64,000 bases of DNA, taken from positions 48,289-112,288 of the forward strand of contig VCJN01000232.1 of assembly GCA_006384855.1 (NCBI GenBank), read 5' to 3'. Below the pieces are notes generated by a model. It was not told the origin of the DNA. It saw only the letters and a program-made list of their open reading frames with translations, and did not search any database. Made by a program: the position numbers and the translations under genes. This DNA is from Tetraselmis striata. Its lineage: Eukaryota; Chlorophyta; Chlorodendrophyceae; Chlorodendrales; Chlorodendraceae. This document shows positions 11,001 to 20,817 of this stretch, piece after piece (the stretch's first letter is position 1; each line of letters opens with the position of its first letter).

Positions 11001-12885
11001 CTGACGCTCTTCACGAAGCGGTTGTTGCGCTGCTTGCCGCGCTGCGCCTCAAACATGCGCTTCTGCGCTCGCGGGGAACGCACAGCCAGGGGGCACACCA
11101 CGGGGTCAGCCCCCGCCAGCTCCCGGACGTGTGTTCGGCCCACCGTTTCCTCAGACACAAAGAGGGATCCGCAAGGCATGATTTGCTAGATGATTTGCTA
11201 GATGACATGATCCGAAGACAGGGGTTCGCTAGATGTTGTCCCCCCCCCGCCCCCGCCCGCCCCCGCTTGACCCCCTGCCCCCTCTCACCCTCCCAAGAGC
11301 CCAATGAACCGGCACGATGTGCATCCACCACGGCACTCCTCCGCCACAAGCAGCACCGGCCCTCATCAAAGTAGCTAGCCCATGTCTGGCATCGCTTTGG
11401 CGGCAGGCTGCGAGGCCCCGCCACGGCCGGCCGCAGCGGCGGACAGCATGGTGCGCGTGAACATCATGCCCCTGTGGTTTTGGTTCCCGAGAGGCCCAGG
11501 TGGGAAGCTTGGTGCGGGCGGAATGCCGCCTTCCTTCCCGGGCTCTCTGAGCTGCGAGCAGTGAAACACCCGCCACCGGCGAGCGCACCGACACCATGTG
11601 CCTCTCTGGCGCGGATCAGCGAAACGAAGCGGTGGTGTTGATATTCTGTGGAGCTGTGTAGAGCGATGTCGGGTGCGCGGTGACACCAGGGAACCATCTG
11701 GGGGTGATGTACGCAAGAATGATTCCGAATTCCGCCAGAAATCCCAGAATCGTAGCCTCAGCATTGCAACGACGCCGCTAGCACACGTAATGGCGGTGGT
11801 GCCATGCGGGGGGGGGGGGGGGGGGTAGGGGGGTTTTGGGGGGGCTCACGTTGAGCTCCTGCATCATCTGGGCACAGTCGTCGGGGCCAAAGTCGGGCGT
11901 GGGGGACTCGATGTAAAAGTAGGGCTCAAAGCCGTGCACGAAGATGGCGACGCTGTTGCCGCCGTCGTTGACGCCAAACATGCGCAGCACCGGCAGCTCC
12001 TCGTTGCTCTGGTACTCCGTGATGTAGTCGATGTCAAACTGCTGGAACACTGCCGTGAAACCAAGCCGAGACCGGGGAGGGGGGGGGGGGTGAGAGGGGG
12101 GTGTGAGAGGGGGGGGGGGGGGGGTGGGGCGATAGCAGTGGCAAAGGCAAAGGCGCCGACATGCTTGAGATGCAAAGGATACAGAGTTAGAGACCGGCAA
12201 AGGGAGGGGCGGAGAGGCGCTGGCGCGAAGGGTGACGGGGATGGGTCAGGGTGAAGGAGGGAAGAGCACGGAGCACCCCCCCCCCCCCCCCCCCCCCCCC
12301 CCCACACACACACACATTCATGCATGCATTCGATAAAGTGAAGGGCGGTGCGCAGTAAGAGGGTCTAATCGTTGGCGGGGAAGGCCTGGAGAGAATTGGG
12401 CGAGGCGGAAGCTCACGGCGCTTAGTGGGGGGGGCGCGAGGGGCAGGTGCGGAACGACACGGGGGAAACAACACGCAGCGCACACAGGCGCGCGCGGTCG
12501 TGAAGCTCGTGGCCGATGCGCACGAAGGCTTCGAGCTGTCGGCAGGATATGGCTAAGGAAAGTTGGGCGTGCCGGGGCGTGGTGGGGAGGGGGGGGGGAC
12601 TGTGTCACCCAGCGCGTCTCGCCGTGGGTCGATGGGCGCCAGCTCCGGGCGCGGCCAGTTCTTCGCCGCCTCGCCCAGGTCCAGCGGCGCCGCCGCCGCC
12701 TCCTCCTGGCTCGCGGGCGGCGGCGGCCCGTCGTCGGCCTCCTCCTCCTCCAACATCGCCATCAGCTCTGCCTCCTCCTCCGGGTCCACCTCCGGCGGCG
12801 GCCCGTCCGGCACCGGACCTCGCGGCCGCTTACTCGCCGGGCCGCCTCCCCCCGCGGGCCCCGACCCGTCACGCTTGCCATCCAT
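2048..12885 (-). CDS. POLD1: DNA polymerase delta catalytic subunit (13 exons, complete)
   Basis: Replicative B-family polymerase of the lagging strand, nuclear, with 3'-5' proofreading. Exons in coding order: 12885-12609, 12049-11850, 11062-10900, 9617-9410, 9146-9056, 8881-8063, 7958-7855, 7094-7019, 6909-6787, 6580-6010, 4825-4548, 3353-3030, 2107-2048. They sum to 3294 nt and join in phase to 1097 residues plus TGA (human 1107). The start MDGKR matches the animal N-terminus. Visible motifs: Exo I D306-I-E308, Exo II N387-x4-D392, Exo III Y501-x3-D505, Pol A DFASLYPS from 597, Pol [10 protein letters not shown] from 687, Pol C YGDTDS 746-751, CysA C1003/C1006/C1020/C1023 (zinc), CysB C1052/C1055/C1065/C1070 (the Fe-S site of the family). 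Exo I reads SVDIE where SFDIE is usual. All introns are GT-AG except intron 11 (GC-AG). A TGTAA, the algal poly(A) signal, lies at 1925-1921, about 120 nt past the stop. No break is seen, so it is probably functional. Confidence 0.96.
2798..2940 (+). repeat. Dispersed repeat copy A (in POLD1 intron 12)
   Basis: Shares with 5750-5870 and, inverted, 9840-9925 a core containing TATAxTTGGGCTT, then TCTGCATTTGA and TGGCAGGCAGGGCGGGTTCTTAT. Three divergent copies lie in three introns of one gene, which fits a small non-autonomous mobile element. No coding capacity is seen. Confidence 0.65.
3354..4547 (-). other. GC-AG intron 11 of POLD1
   Basis: Exon 11 ends AAAG at 4548 and the intron begins GCATGC. 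No GT nearby restores the conserved junction [15 protein letters not shown]. The acceptor CCGCAG before 3353 is ordinary and phase 0 is kept. AG|GC donors are a known minor class. The intron also holds a sense-strand C run (about 3876-3894) and a short telomere-like stretch near 4344-4378 that belongs to the flanking repeat DNA. Confidence 0.8.
4344..4378. repeat. Short telomere-like stretch (CCCTAAA type)
   Basis: About three degenerate CCCTAAA units (AAACCCTAAACCTAAACCCT). Similar scraps occur at 5085-5112 (TTAGGGTTT) and 29093-29125. Too short for a telomere, but of the plant and green-algal telomere type. Confidence 0.6.
5480..5508. repeat. Perfect 12-bp inverted repeat (hairpin)
   Basis: Arms ACCACATGAATA and TATTCATGTGGT are separated by five bases, 25 bp before the pentanucleotide array. 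It lies in POLD1 intron 10. A weaker inverted repeat (GTAACATAG ... CTATGTTAC) follows the array at about 5644-5673. Confidence 0.8.
5533..5647. repeat. (TGTAA)n microsatellite, about 23 units
   Basis: Uninterrupted 5-bp units in POLD1 intron 10. On the plus strand it is a run of TGTAA, the algal poly(A) signal motif; on the POLD1 sense strand it reads TTACA, so it should not affect that transcript. Confidence 0.97.
5750..5870 (+). repeat. Dispersed repeat copy B (in POLD1 intron 10)
   Basis: Same core as copy A (TTGGGCTTGCGTGCAAC, then TCTACATTTGATCTCTGACA and GGCAGGGCAGG). It lies directly after the AT-rich pentanucleotide array. Confidence 0.65.
7424..7684 (+). repeat. Cluster of four TGGTTTCGGAGCA motifs in POLD1 intron 7
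   Basis: Exact 13-mers start at 7424, 7505, 7545 and 7672. The last two share a longer block (GACAATACATGGTTTCGGAGCA). The same 13-mer is found at 16444, 26666, 33398 (minus) and 62895, with single-mismatch copies at 16487, 26721, 38647, 38714 and 55158. Confidence 0.85.
7825..7849. repeat. Homopolymer G25 (C25 on POLD1 sense strand) at +6 of intron 7
   Basis: The exon 7 donor reads GTGCG and is followed at once by the C run. Comparable runs at intron starts lie at 9025-9043, 10868-10892 and 12589-12598 in POLD1, 16094-16110 and 17562-17578 in the minus LRR gene, and 27114-27129, 27327-27350 and 29956-29972 in the plus LRR gene. Confidence 0.9.
9840..9925 (-). repeat. Dispersed repeat copy C, inverted (in POLD1 intron 3)
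   Basis: The minus strand reads CTTCGTCTGCATTTGAGCG and then GGCAGGTACGGCGGGTTC, matching the cores of copies A and B. By orientation it was inserted opposite to the other two. Confidence 0.6.
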
Positions 12886-14550
12886 ACCGGCAGTGCGCCG
12901 CTGTCTGGGGGGATGCTCTGCTGAGGGAGCGAAGTGACGGCTGGCCGTCGAGCCGTTGGTCGATGCGGCTGGCTCTCAGTGGTTTTGTCGGGTCGGCCGA
13001 GAGTGCTGGCTCAAGGCGACGATCCGCGACCACAAAGGCGACTACTCCAGCTGCGCGTGCGCGCTCGTTGCCGTCGACAGGCAGGCGTGCCGTCGGTGCG
13101 CAGTTCGTAGTTCGTATTCGAACTCGTCCTCGTCTGCTGATGTCGTCGTCGTCGCGGGCGGGCGGGCGGCGGACGATAACGCCACTATATATATTTGAAA
13201 TTCAAAAAATGAGCAGTCAACTCTTATTAAGCGACGAGAACAGTAATCCTGCGCTGCAGTAGGTAGTCGCTACATATATATTTATTAACAGTTCCTGGGC
13301 ATGGTACTAACTGCTATTTCCCATAACCGTACCATGAATAATATATTTCCTATAACTTTACTATAAATAATTATTTATTCAGTACCGCTTATCGCATGAG
13401 GTATAGCAGGCGGTCGCTACTGGGAGTCTTAACCCACATCGTCACGCGCCTCGTGATTGGATGATATCATATAATATGTGATCATACATTTATGTGACGA
13501 TATGCTGATCATGTAGGGGTAGCACTGGTAGTACAGTATTTACGGGCAGTACTCTGCAGATGATCAGTTGGTCATCGAGACCCTGCGTGTTGCTTTCTCT
13601 TTTGGCCCCAGGGACAAAAAAGGACCAATAAGAAATATGTTCCATAAACAGAACTTGAAGTAAACCTTATCATAAGCCGGCGCCCTCCACAGGCAGGCGG
13701 TATTGCATCAATTACAACGTGTATTTATGTGGAGATCAAGAAAGGACCCGTTACCACACAAAACCGTCCCGCCCTGATAGCCGATGCTCAGATGACTGCA
13801 CTGAGAACCGTGACCGTGCGCGAGGACCGCACCTTAAATTGCTAACCCCACAGAGGCATGAGCTGGACTGTCACCGCCGAATACCTTCAATCAATTGTAG
13901 TTCTGCCCTAGCCGTCCCTAACCACAGAACGACCCTATCCATGGAAGGTCAACTCTACTCGTTCCGTCGATGCTCTATGTCCTGGGCGCGCTACTCGTTC
14001 TAACTGAACACGATTGCCCCAGGTACGCGTGTTCATGCATGTCGGCGATGGCATGCCGAAACATTCTGTATATAGATCATTTGTTGGAGGTGACTGTGTT
14101 GAGGGGGTACCAAATATTCTGCGCTGCAGAGTGCGCGTAAATGGATGGATGCGCCGGGATGCGGGGTGGGGACACCTCGCTCAATACTGATGTCTGTGGT
14201 TCTCGGGTGGGCCAAGAAAGTCAAGACCCCTGGTCGGCATGGCGAGCGTGTCAAAACAAGCAGCCGACGCCCCAGCAGCGGGTGACCATATTGCTGCGAA
14301 TGGTGGTGTCATCATCCAGTCAGTCAAGACACTGGGATTCTTGCCCGGACTAGTTGCGACTCCCCGCCCACTCATTTCCCTGTGACGATGCTAGCTGATA
14401 TGAATGCACGCGCGCTCAAACGTCAGAACTGCCACGAGGCGGGCCGCTCTAGCTTCGGCAGTTGCCACCCGGATTTCGTTCGGGTGTAGCTGGCGCATCA
14501 GAAGTGACGGCGCAAGGCTGCATCGGCCGATGCGCTCGTCGCAGCACTGC
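12886..14550. other. Intergenic: POLD1 5' flank and minus LRR gene 3' flank
   Basis: Up to about 13180 it is GC-rich and must include the POLD1 promoter and 5' UTR, but no TATA box or other element is clear. From 13200 to 13700 it is AT-rich and without reading frames. No gene, RNA or mobile-element coding is recognised. Confidence 0.6.
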
Positions 14551-17500
14551 CTAAACCTGGGTGCCCTTCTTGGGCTTCTTGTCCGGGCGGCAGCAGATCC
14601 AGAGGACCACGGCCGTGAGCAGCACGAAGCACAGCGTCGCAATGACGCTGATGGCCCATCCCGGGAGCAGTAGCCCGCTGTCGGACATTGCTTCGCTGTT
14701 AAGGTCGACCAATAAGCCCCTGCGGCATCGCAATACAGCCAAGCAACAAATCAGCAAGCAAACACATCCACCACCACCACCACCACCACCGTCACCACCA
14801 TCGCCACCGGCCGCGCCACCGCCACCACCACCATCATCAGTGTCAGCATCAGCATCGGCATCGGCATTGGCATCAACGCGAACCCACAGGTATATGCTTG
14901 TAGAATTGGTAAGTTCCTCTTCAACAAGTAATTGCTCCTGCATATTCCACGTACTACATGTTTGGCTGTATTTTGTGCTTTCTGCAACGACTCTATATTA
15001 CTTTGGGTCGTATGTCGGATAGGGTCGGCTTCACTATATACACGCCCCCATATCGTGTAGGAAGCACATGTCAGGATATGTATATTTCGTCCTTGGGCGA
15101 GCGAACTCACGAGCTCTGCAGCGAACCCATAGCACTCCATTCCTCTGGGATTGTCCCCGACAGCTCGTTGCCGATCAGCTTCCTGCGGCACCAAGCGCAC
15201 CGGGTCCCATCAGAGCTGCAGTGCAGTGCCCCCCTGCCTCATGCGACTCCCGCGAGCTCATACCCATTGCCATGTAGACGCTTGTCAGGAGAGGAGAGAG
15301 AGGGGTGGATGGGGAGGTTATGGGGTCTCACATGCCACGCATGCTGCCCATTGCACTCCACTCCTGGGGTAGCGGTCCCGTAAGCCCATTGTTGCTAAGA
15401 TCCCTGCGGCCGCGCAGGCAAACCGCAGCATGAGTACTCCGCTGTGGCCAGCTGATCCACAGGAGCGCGGGATTGACACAGGCGGAAGCGCCCTCGCGCA
15501 CATGTACTCCAGAGTGGTCAGCGAGCTCCAGTCCGCAGGCAGGCTGCCCGCAAAGTTGTTGTCGGACATGTACCTGCAAGCAGCCCCAAAGAAGCGGCCG
15601 GTAGCTTCTGATTGGCGCAGACGGCTGCGGTGGACTCTAGGCGGGTATGGAGGCATCTGCGCAGCGGAGGTTGGGCAGGTGCTGGGATGAAGGCTGGCGC
15701 ACTCACATCTGCCGCAGACTGGTGAGGCTGCTCATGGATGCGGGGAGGTTGCCGCCCATGTTCTGTCCTACCACGTTCCTGCAGCGACCAGTGAGTTGGA
15801 TTGAGATGGGTCGGGGCGGGCTGGGCTAGCATGAAATCAAACCGAAATTACTTGGACCGAACTGAAGCGAAGTGAAGTCGCATAAGGTCATGCTTGGGTC
15901 GAAATTGGTAGATTTGGACTGACTTGGGTTGGATTGGGTGCAGCTGGTGATTGGTAACGCTGAAGTGGCAAAGCGGAATGGAGATGACTGAAATACTCAA
16001 TGAAGTTGAATTGGCAATATGAAATAATTGACTATCCGCCAGGGAGTCCTGCCGCCAAGATGTGACTGGGAAGGAGGGTGTGTGGGGGGATAAGGGGGGG
16101 GGGGGGGGGGCTCACAGGGTAGCAACGGAGCCCACAGGGTTACAGGTGACACCTGCCCACTCGCTGCACATATTGGTGGCGCTGCTCCAGGGCACGGTGC
16201 CGCCTGCCGCCTGCAGCCAGTCCAGGAGGAGGCTCTTTTGTCCGGCAGGCGGCAGCAGGCTGCGCGTCTCCTCTGGTACGCCTGCCACATCAAACCTGCA
16301 GGCACATTGTGCAGGATCCCGGAGCTCATCATCCCCACTGACAACGAGCGCATTTGAAAGACTGAGAGGGAATAAAGGGGGGCCGGGGGGGGGGGGGGGG
16401 GGGGGCGAGTAAGCATCCACAATTGTCGGGTCCCAGGAGCCCATGGTTTCGGAGCAATTTGAATAAAACATAGTCAGAGTAAAGCCTGCTCCGAAACTAT
16501 GGGAGGAGATGTTGCCCGAATACTGTTCCAACACTTCTAGACAAACCGGCCGTCTACTCCTCATCCGCAAGGCCACAGCATGGGTCCCACGCTAAGCAGA
16601 GGTACTAATGAGCGTTGTGCTGTTGTCATGTGCGTGGCTGACTTTCCGAAGCGCACATTCCATTTCGGCTTTTCAGTCACTGCCGTACTTGAAGCTGCCG
16701 AATGGGTGACACTCCCGTCCACCCCTTGTGTAGGCAAAGATCACGCAGTCGGTACCCCCTCGAGAGGTTGTTCAATCAAGAGGGGTAGTGATGCCCAAAA
16801 TAGCCGGGAAGCCGGTCATTCTATCCAGCGGCTCACCCGAAGCTGGAAGGCACCAAGCCCGAGATAGAGTTGCCAGTGACGTTCCTGCAAAGCAATCAAC
16901 GAGGCATCATGGCATTGTCCGCCCAACCGCTCATCCAACACTGTGATCAGTGCCAAGAATACCCACGCATTCAGCAGTGCAAAAAGGACAGCCCCAACAA
17001 GCAGCCTCCATTGCATCAGCGAGCTCACATGCTCTGCAGTGAGCTCATGGCGCTCCATTCCTCCGGCAGGTCCCCCGTCAGCAAGTTGCCGTCCAAGTTT
17101 CTGTGGGTGGGGCCACAGTCCCGTGCGAGGGGGGAAGGGGGCATCAACGAGGCGTACAGACCCCATAGTTATTAGTTTAAGGAATTCCCCGAGCGGAATG
17201 ACCTACGCATCGGTCAATAGCAAAAAAGAGAGCAAAGACCATTAAAAATGTATTTCAATGAATGAATTCTTTTGCTATTTAGTGGTATGCTGTATAATTT
17301 ATAGAAAGCCCGTTTTAAAGCGTCACATACGTCCAATATGCGACAAACACCCATTTTCTGATGATACTCGATCAGACAAATTGTCATGTGGGAACATTTA
17401 CATCCATTAAATTGATATTCCAATTTGCAGAATATGGATAAGGTGTCCAAGACATGCAGCAAGTTGAGCCGCACAGATAAGAAGAATGAGCTTCATATCT

Positions 17501-18372
17501 TCTCATCGTCAGAGAGTTCAGAAAGCAATGCCGACAGGGAGTGCCTTGCCGTCACAACGGAGGGGGGGGGGGGGGGGGCACACAGCGCAGTCAGGTTGCT
17601 GAGGGTGCTCCACTGCGGTGGCAGCACGCCCTCCAGCGCATTGTTGCTCAGGTCCCTGCCGAGCGGCGCATGATAATGTGCAGGGTCAAAACGAGTGGAC
17701 AACCAAAGGTTAAAGAGGCTCACCTGAGTCAAATATTATGACTTGGGTTTCGGTCGGAATACTGTCTGATCAGTCAATTCGAAAAAAGGAAAAGAGGAAA
17801 GGAAAAGAAAAACTGGCCAAATAATATACGCATAGGCCAGAGAAGATATCATCTGACACAGCGAAAACCGGCCAAATAAAGTGCAGGGCAGTGGACGGGT
17901 GCATACAGCCGCTCCATTCCCATCAGTGAGCTGAGCTGCTCCGGCAAGGCTCCCCCCATCGCTCTGTTCGACACGTTCCTGCGCGCGCCGACCAGGCCAC
18001 CGGGTCGCGTCAGCAGAAATGTCAGCTCAAACAGCTGGCATGTTTATATGCCGGCGCACGCAGCCAAATCTTTGCTGGCGCGCGGGCGGACGGCGCGGGG
18101 AGGGGGGGGGGGGGGGGGGGGGGTGGGGAGCGGGGGGGGAGGGGGGGGGGGCAGCACAGGGAGGCGACGGTGCCCGCGGGGTGGCAGCTCACGCCCGTCC
18201 AATCCGTGCACATCTCCGTCACGTCGCTCCAGGACTCGGGGCCGCCGCGCATCATGTCCCGGACGCCGAGAAGCAGGCTCTTCTCATCCGCCGGCGTCAG
18301 TGGGTCAGGTGCTGGGGCAGTGGTAAGCGGAGTGGCGAAGCCGCCCGTGGACGGTTGTGGGGTGCTGGCCAT
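14551..18372 (-). CDS. LRR receptor-like membrane protein, two ectodomain modules (5' end uncertain)
   Basis: Exons in coding order: 18372-18158 (cysteine cap, ESW..C..WTGVSC), LRR exons 17978-17907, 17655-17584, 17100-17029, closing repeat 16884-16837, second cap 16295-16116, LRR exons 15778-15707, 15573-15502, 15403-15332, 15182-15111, last exon 14719-14551. They join in phase 2 throughout to 371 residues plus TAG. Each 72-nt exon encodes one 24-residue plant-type LRR (DLSNNxLxGxLPxxWSxL). The last exon carries one membrane helix (LLPGWAISV...VVLWIC) and a 13-residue basic tail, so this is a type I protein without a kinase. The ATG at 18372 gives no signal peptide. An upstream signal-peptide exon, as in the paralogue at 23.6 kb, is probably missed, perhaps joining at an AG near 18410. 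Ligand and role are unknown. Paralogous to 23638-32162, divergently transcribed. Confidence 0.85.
16444..16499. repeat. Inverted pair of the 13-mer (hairpin) in an LRR intron
   Basis: TGGTTTCGGAGCA at 16444-16456 faces TGCTCCGAAACTA at 16487-16499, giving 13-bp arms with one mismatch around 30 bp. It sits in the intron between the closing repeat of module 1 and the cap exon of module 2. Confidence 0.8.
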
Positions 18373-19049
18373 CTCGGCAAGGTAAGGGATGGCGGGATTG
18401 TCGCGCTCGGTCCCTGAGATGGCCCGTCCGCCCCCGCCCCCCTTTCCCTATCGGAGCGCGAAGTGATGGAAACCGTCCACCTACCACCCCACAGGTAGGG
18501 GATTTTCCAGTAGTCAGAAGCCACCCAAAGTCGCTGCTTCTATATTTGGGGCCCAAAGGGGGGGAGGGGGGGGTCAAAGGCGGGGTAATCGCTTTAATGC
18601 GCTTGGCATGCCAGCGACTTTTACGAGGTACCCGTACCGCAACTTAGACGCCGCAACTTTCCAGGCGGTGCCCTATATACAGATGGTACCGATCGGGATC
18701 CCGCGAGATAACATACTTACATATCCTGTCCCGGGGACGAAAAAAAGACTTACATATCCTGCGACGACATAATCAACCGCCGGTATATTGCTATTGCTTG
18801 AGCGCGTGCTGGTTCCGAGGTAATGTATCCATATCTATAGCCATCGCCATCTACATAGCGACTGATCGTACCTGTATAGTCAACGAGTACGAGCCGAACA
18901 ATATATAATATTAATAATTGAGTAAACACCATACTAATAAATACGAGAAACATTTGCCTGCTGCGGCGAATACTGTTTCCCCAACTTGGATGATGCCAGC
19001 AGGACTGATATGAGGATTTATCGCTAACTGAAGGCGGAACAGCAGTGAA

Positions 19050-19275
19050 TGGAGGTGGAATGAAGCAGTAACATGAGAAGACACAGAATGGGCACAAGCA
19101 CACGCATCAGACTTGGCCATCTGCACACCGGCAGAGACAATGCCGCCCAGGGTACCATGCACGCAAGCCGAGACACGCTGCAACAGCCCCCGCCGTGTGC
19201 GCGACAGGTAACGGCGGAACTCAGCAAGCCAGGTTGGCTGGCGATAAAGTTCCGAAGTGCCTGAACGGATTGACC
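19050..19275 (-). repeat. Duplicated segment, copy 1 (unknown coding remnant)
   Basis: About 225 bp repeated in the same orientation at 19437-19661 (offset 387 bp), clearly similar by eye with scattered changes. Minus-strand translation of both gives HGTLGGI(V/L)SAG...AKSDA and RRYLSRTRRGLL-like strings. Copy 2 has an in-frame stop after RRGLL, so at least that copy is broken. Family not recognised. Confidence 0.7.
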
Positions 19276-19436
19276 ACCATTACCCCATGGCATATATGAT
19301 ATGAAGGCTACCGATACGACCTCGTATATATTGCGCCGACACTAGTAGTGACCTACTATAGCTACATGAGCTAGCTGCTGAAAGCGATAAGGAAACCACC
19401 CGAATAGACAATAGAAAACGTCCACTACATGAATTG

Positions 19437-19661
19437 CGAGGTGGAAGCAGCGCCAGAAGAGGGTGCGGAATGAGCAGCCACGGGCAAACGCATCAGACTT
19501 GGCCGTCTGCACTCGTCCGGCTGAGAGAATGCCGCCCAAGGTACCATGCACGCAAGCAGAGACTCGCTACAACAACCCCCGCCGCGTGCGCGACAGGTGA
19601 TGGCGGAACTCAGCGGGCTGGTTGGCAACAAAGTTTCGAAGAGCTTGGACGGACTGACCAC
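19437..19661 (-). repeat. Duplicated segment, copy 2
   Basis: Partner of 19050-19275. An open minus-strand frame continues upstream to 19815 and includes a hydrophobic stretch (VVYIFAVIFVV), which could be a membrane segment of a lost gene. No family is recognised. Confidence 0.65.
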
Positions 19662-20777
19662 GAAGGAAGCATGAAGTCGGGGCGGAAGGACCGCCAGGGA
19701 AGTTGCGCACAACAAATATCACAGCGAAGATGTAGACCACCGTCAAAGCGGATTTTCCGAGTAGGCGGCCGCGGTCCTCAACCACAAAAGGGTAGTACCG
19801 GTGAACACCGTGCATCGGGGCGGAAGATGCCCGGTCCGCCGCTAGCTTGTTGCGCTCCGCCTCGGTCGCCGCAATCCCCGGGGTGCACTAGCGGGGGTCG
19901 TTGCCCCAAGTGGGCGTCGTGGAGGACAAGCACGCGAAATCGATCATGTAATCGCACGACGTCCCCCCACCCCGCTAGCGTCAAATTAGACGGCCGCGAG
20001 CGGTCCGCTGGGCGCAACCCACTCGTCTCAAGGGTCAAGTCGCCGACTCCCGAGCGGTCCCGGTCGAGCACCGCCCCCGCTTCGATCGCCACAGATGCCC
20101 ATAGATGGTATGCATGCGGTCTTTGTAGTTCGCAACGGGGCAGATGGGCAGATGATCCACGACGAAATCCGTGGCGTTCCGGTTCGAGCCATCCGTAGAG
20201 CAAAGCCATAAGGGGCCAATTCCACACGTGGGGCCATGACATGCTGTGACAAGCGCGGAACCCCCGCGTGGGCGAAGGCCCAGCACCCGCGCAGCGGCGG
20301 CCGAATAAGCAGCATGGGGAATCTTGCGGGCTGATTCGTGATCCGACTGGAAAAGCGATAGGGAGCCCGGCCCGCATGCGCTGTACAAGCGCAGGGTATA
20401 AAGGCGCGAGGCCGCGGCACCCATGCATACGCTGGAAGCCAAGAGCGAGGGCCACGAAGTCACGCAATGAAGCGAATCGCACGGCTGAGGTGGCGTTCAT
20501 TGGACAACCATGGTCGTCGTGGGTTGATCATCGGAGGTAGCACCCGTACCCGTACCCGTACCCGAGGGCGGAGCTGTAGTAGCATGTACCGCCTGGCTGA
20601 GGTTCTAGTAGGGACGGAGATGCCACTGACGGAGGGGGTGCCACTAATTCGCGGGGCGACGGTATCTTGAGAGCTACAGAAGCGCACCTATTATCCTCTT
20701 TCACATGGCGACTATGCGAGAACGACGTCGGTACTTGTACCGATTATCTACTCGTCTACGGGTACAGGTACCTGAGG

Positions 20778-20779
<2 letters not shown>

Positions 20780-20816
<37 letters not shown>
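20780..20816. repeat. (GA)n microsatellite, about 18 units
   Basis: Uninterrupted AG dinucleotides in the intergenic stretch between the LRR genes. Confidence 0.97.

Positions 20817-20817
<1 letters not shown>

Noticed and set aside
19434-20198. 254-codon plus ORF and 240-codon minus ORF at 19778-20500
   Set aside because: They overlap on opposite strands, include repeat sequence, and neither shows a domain, splice context or amino-acid composition typical of real proteins.
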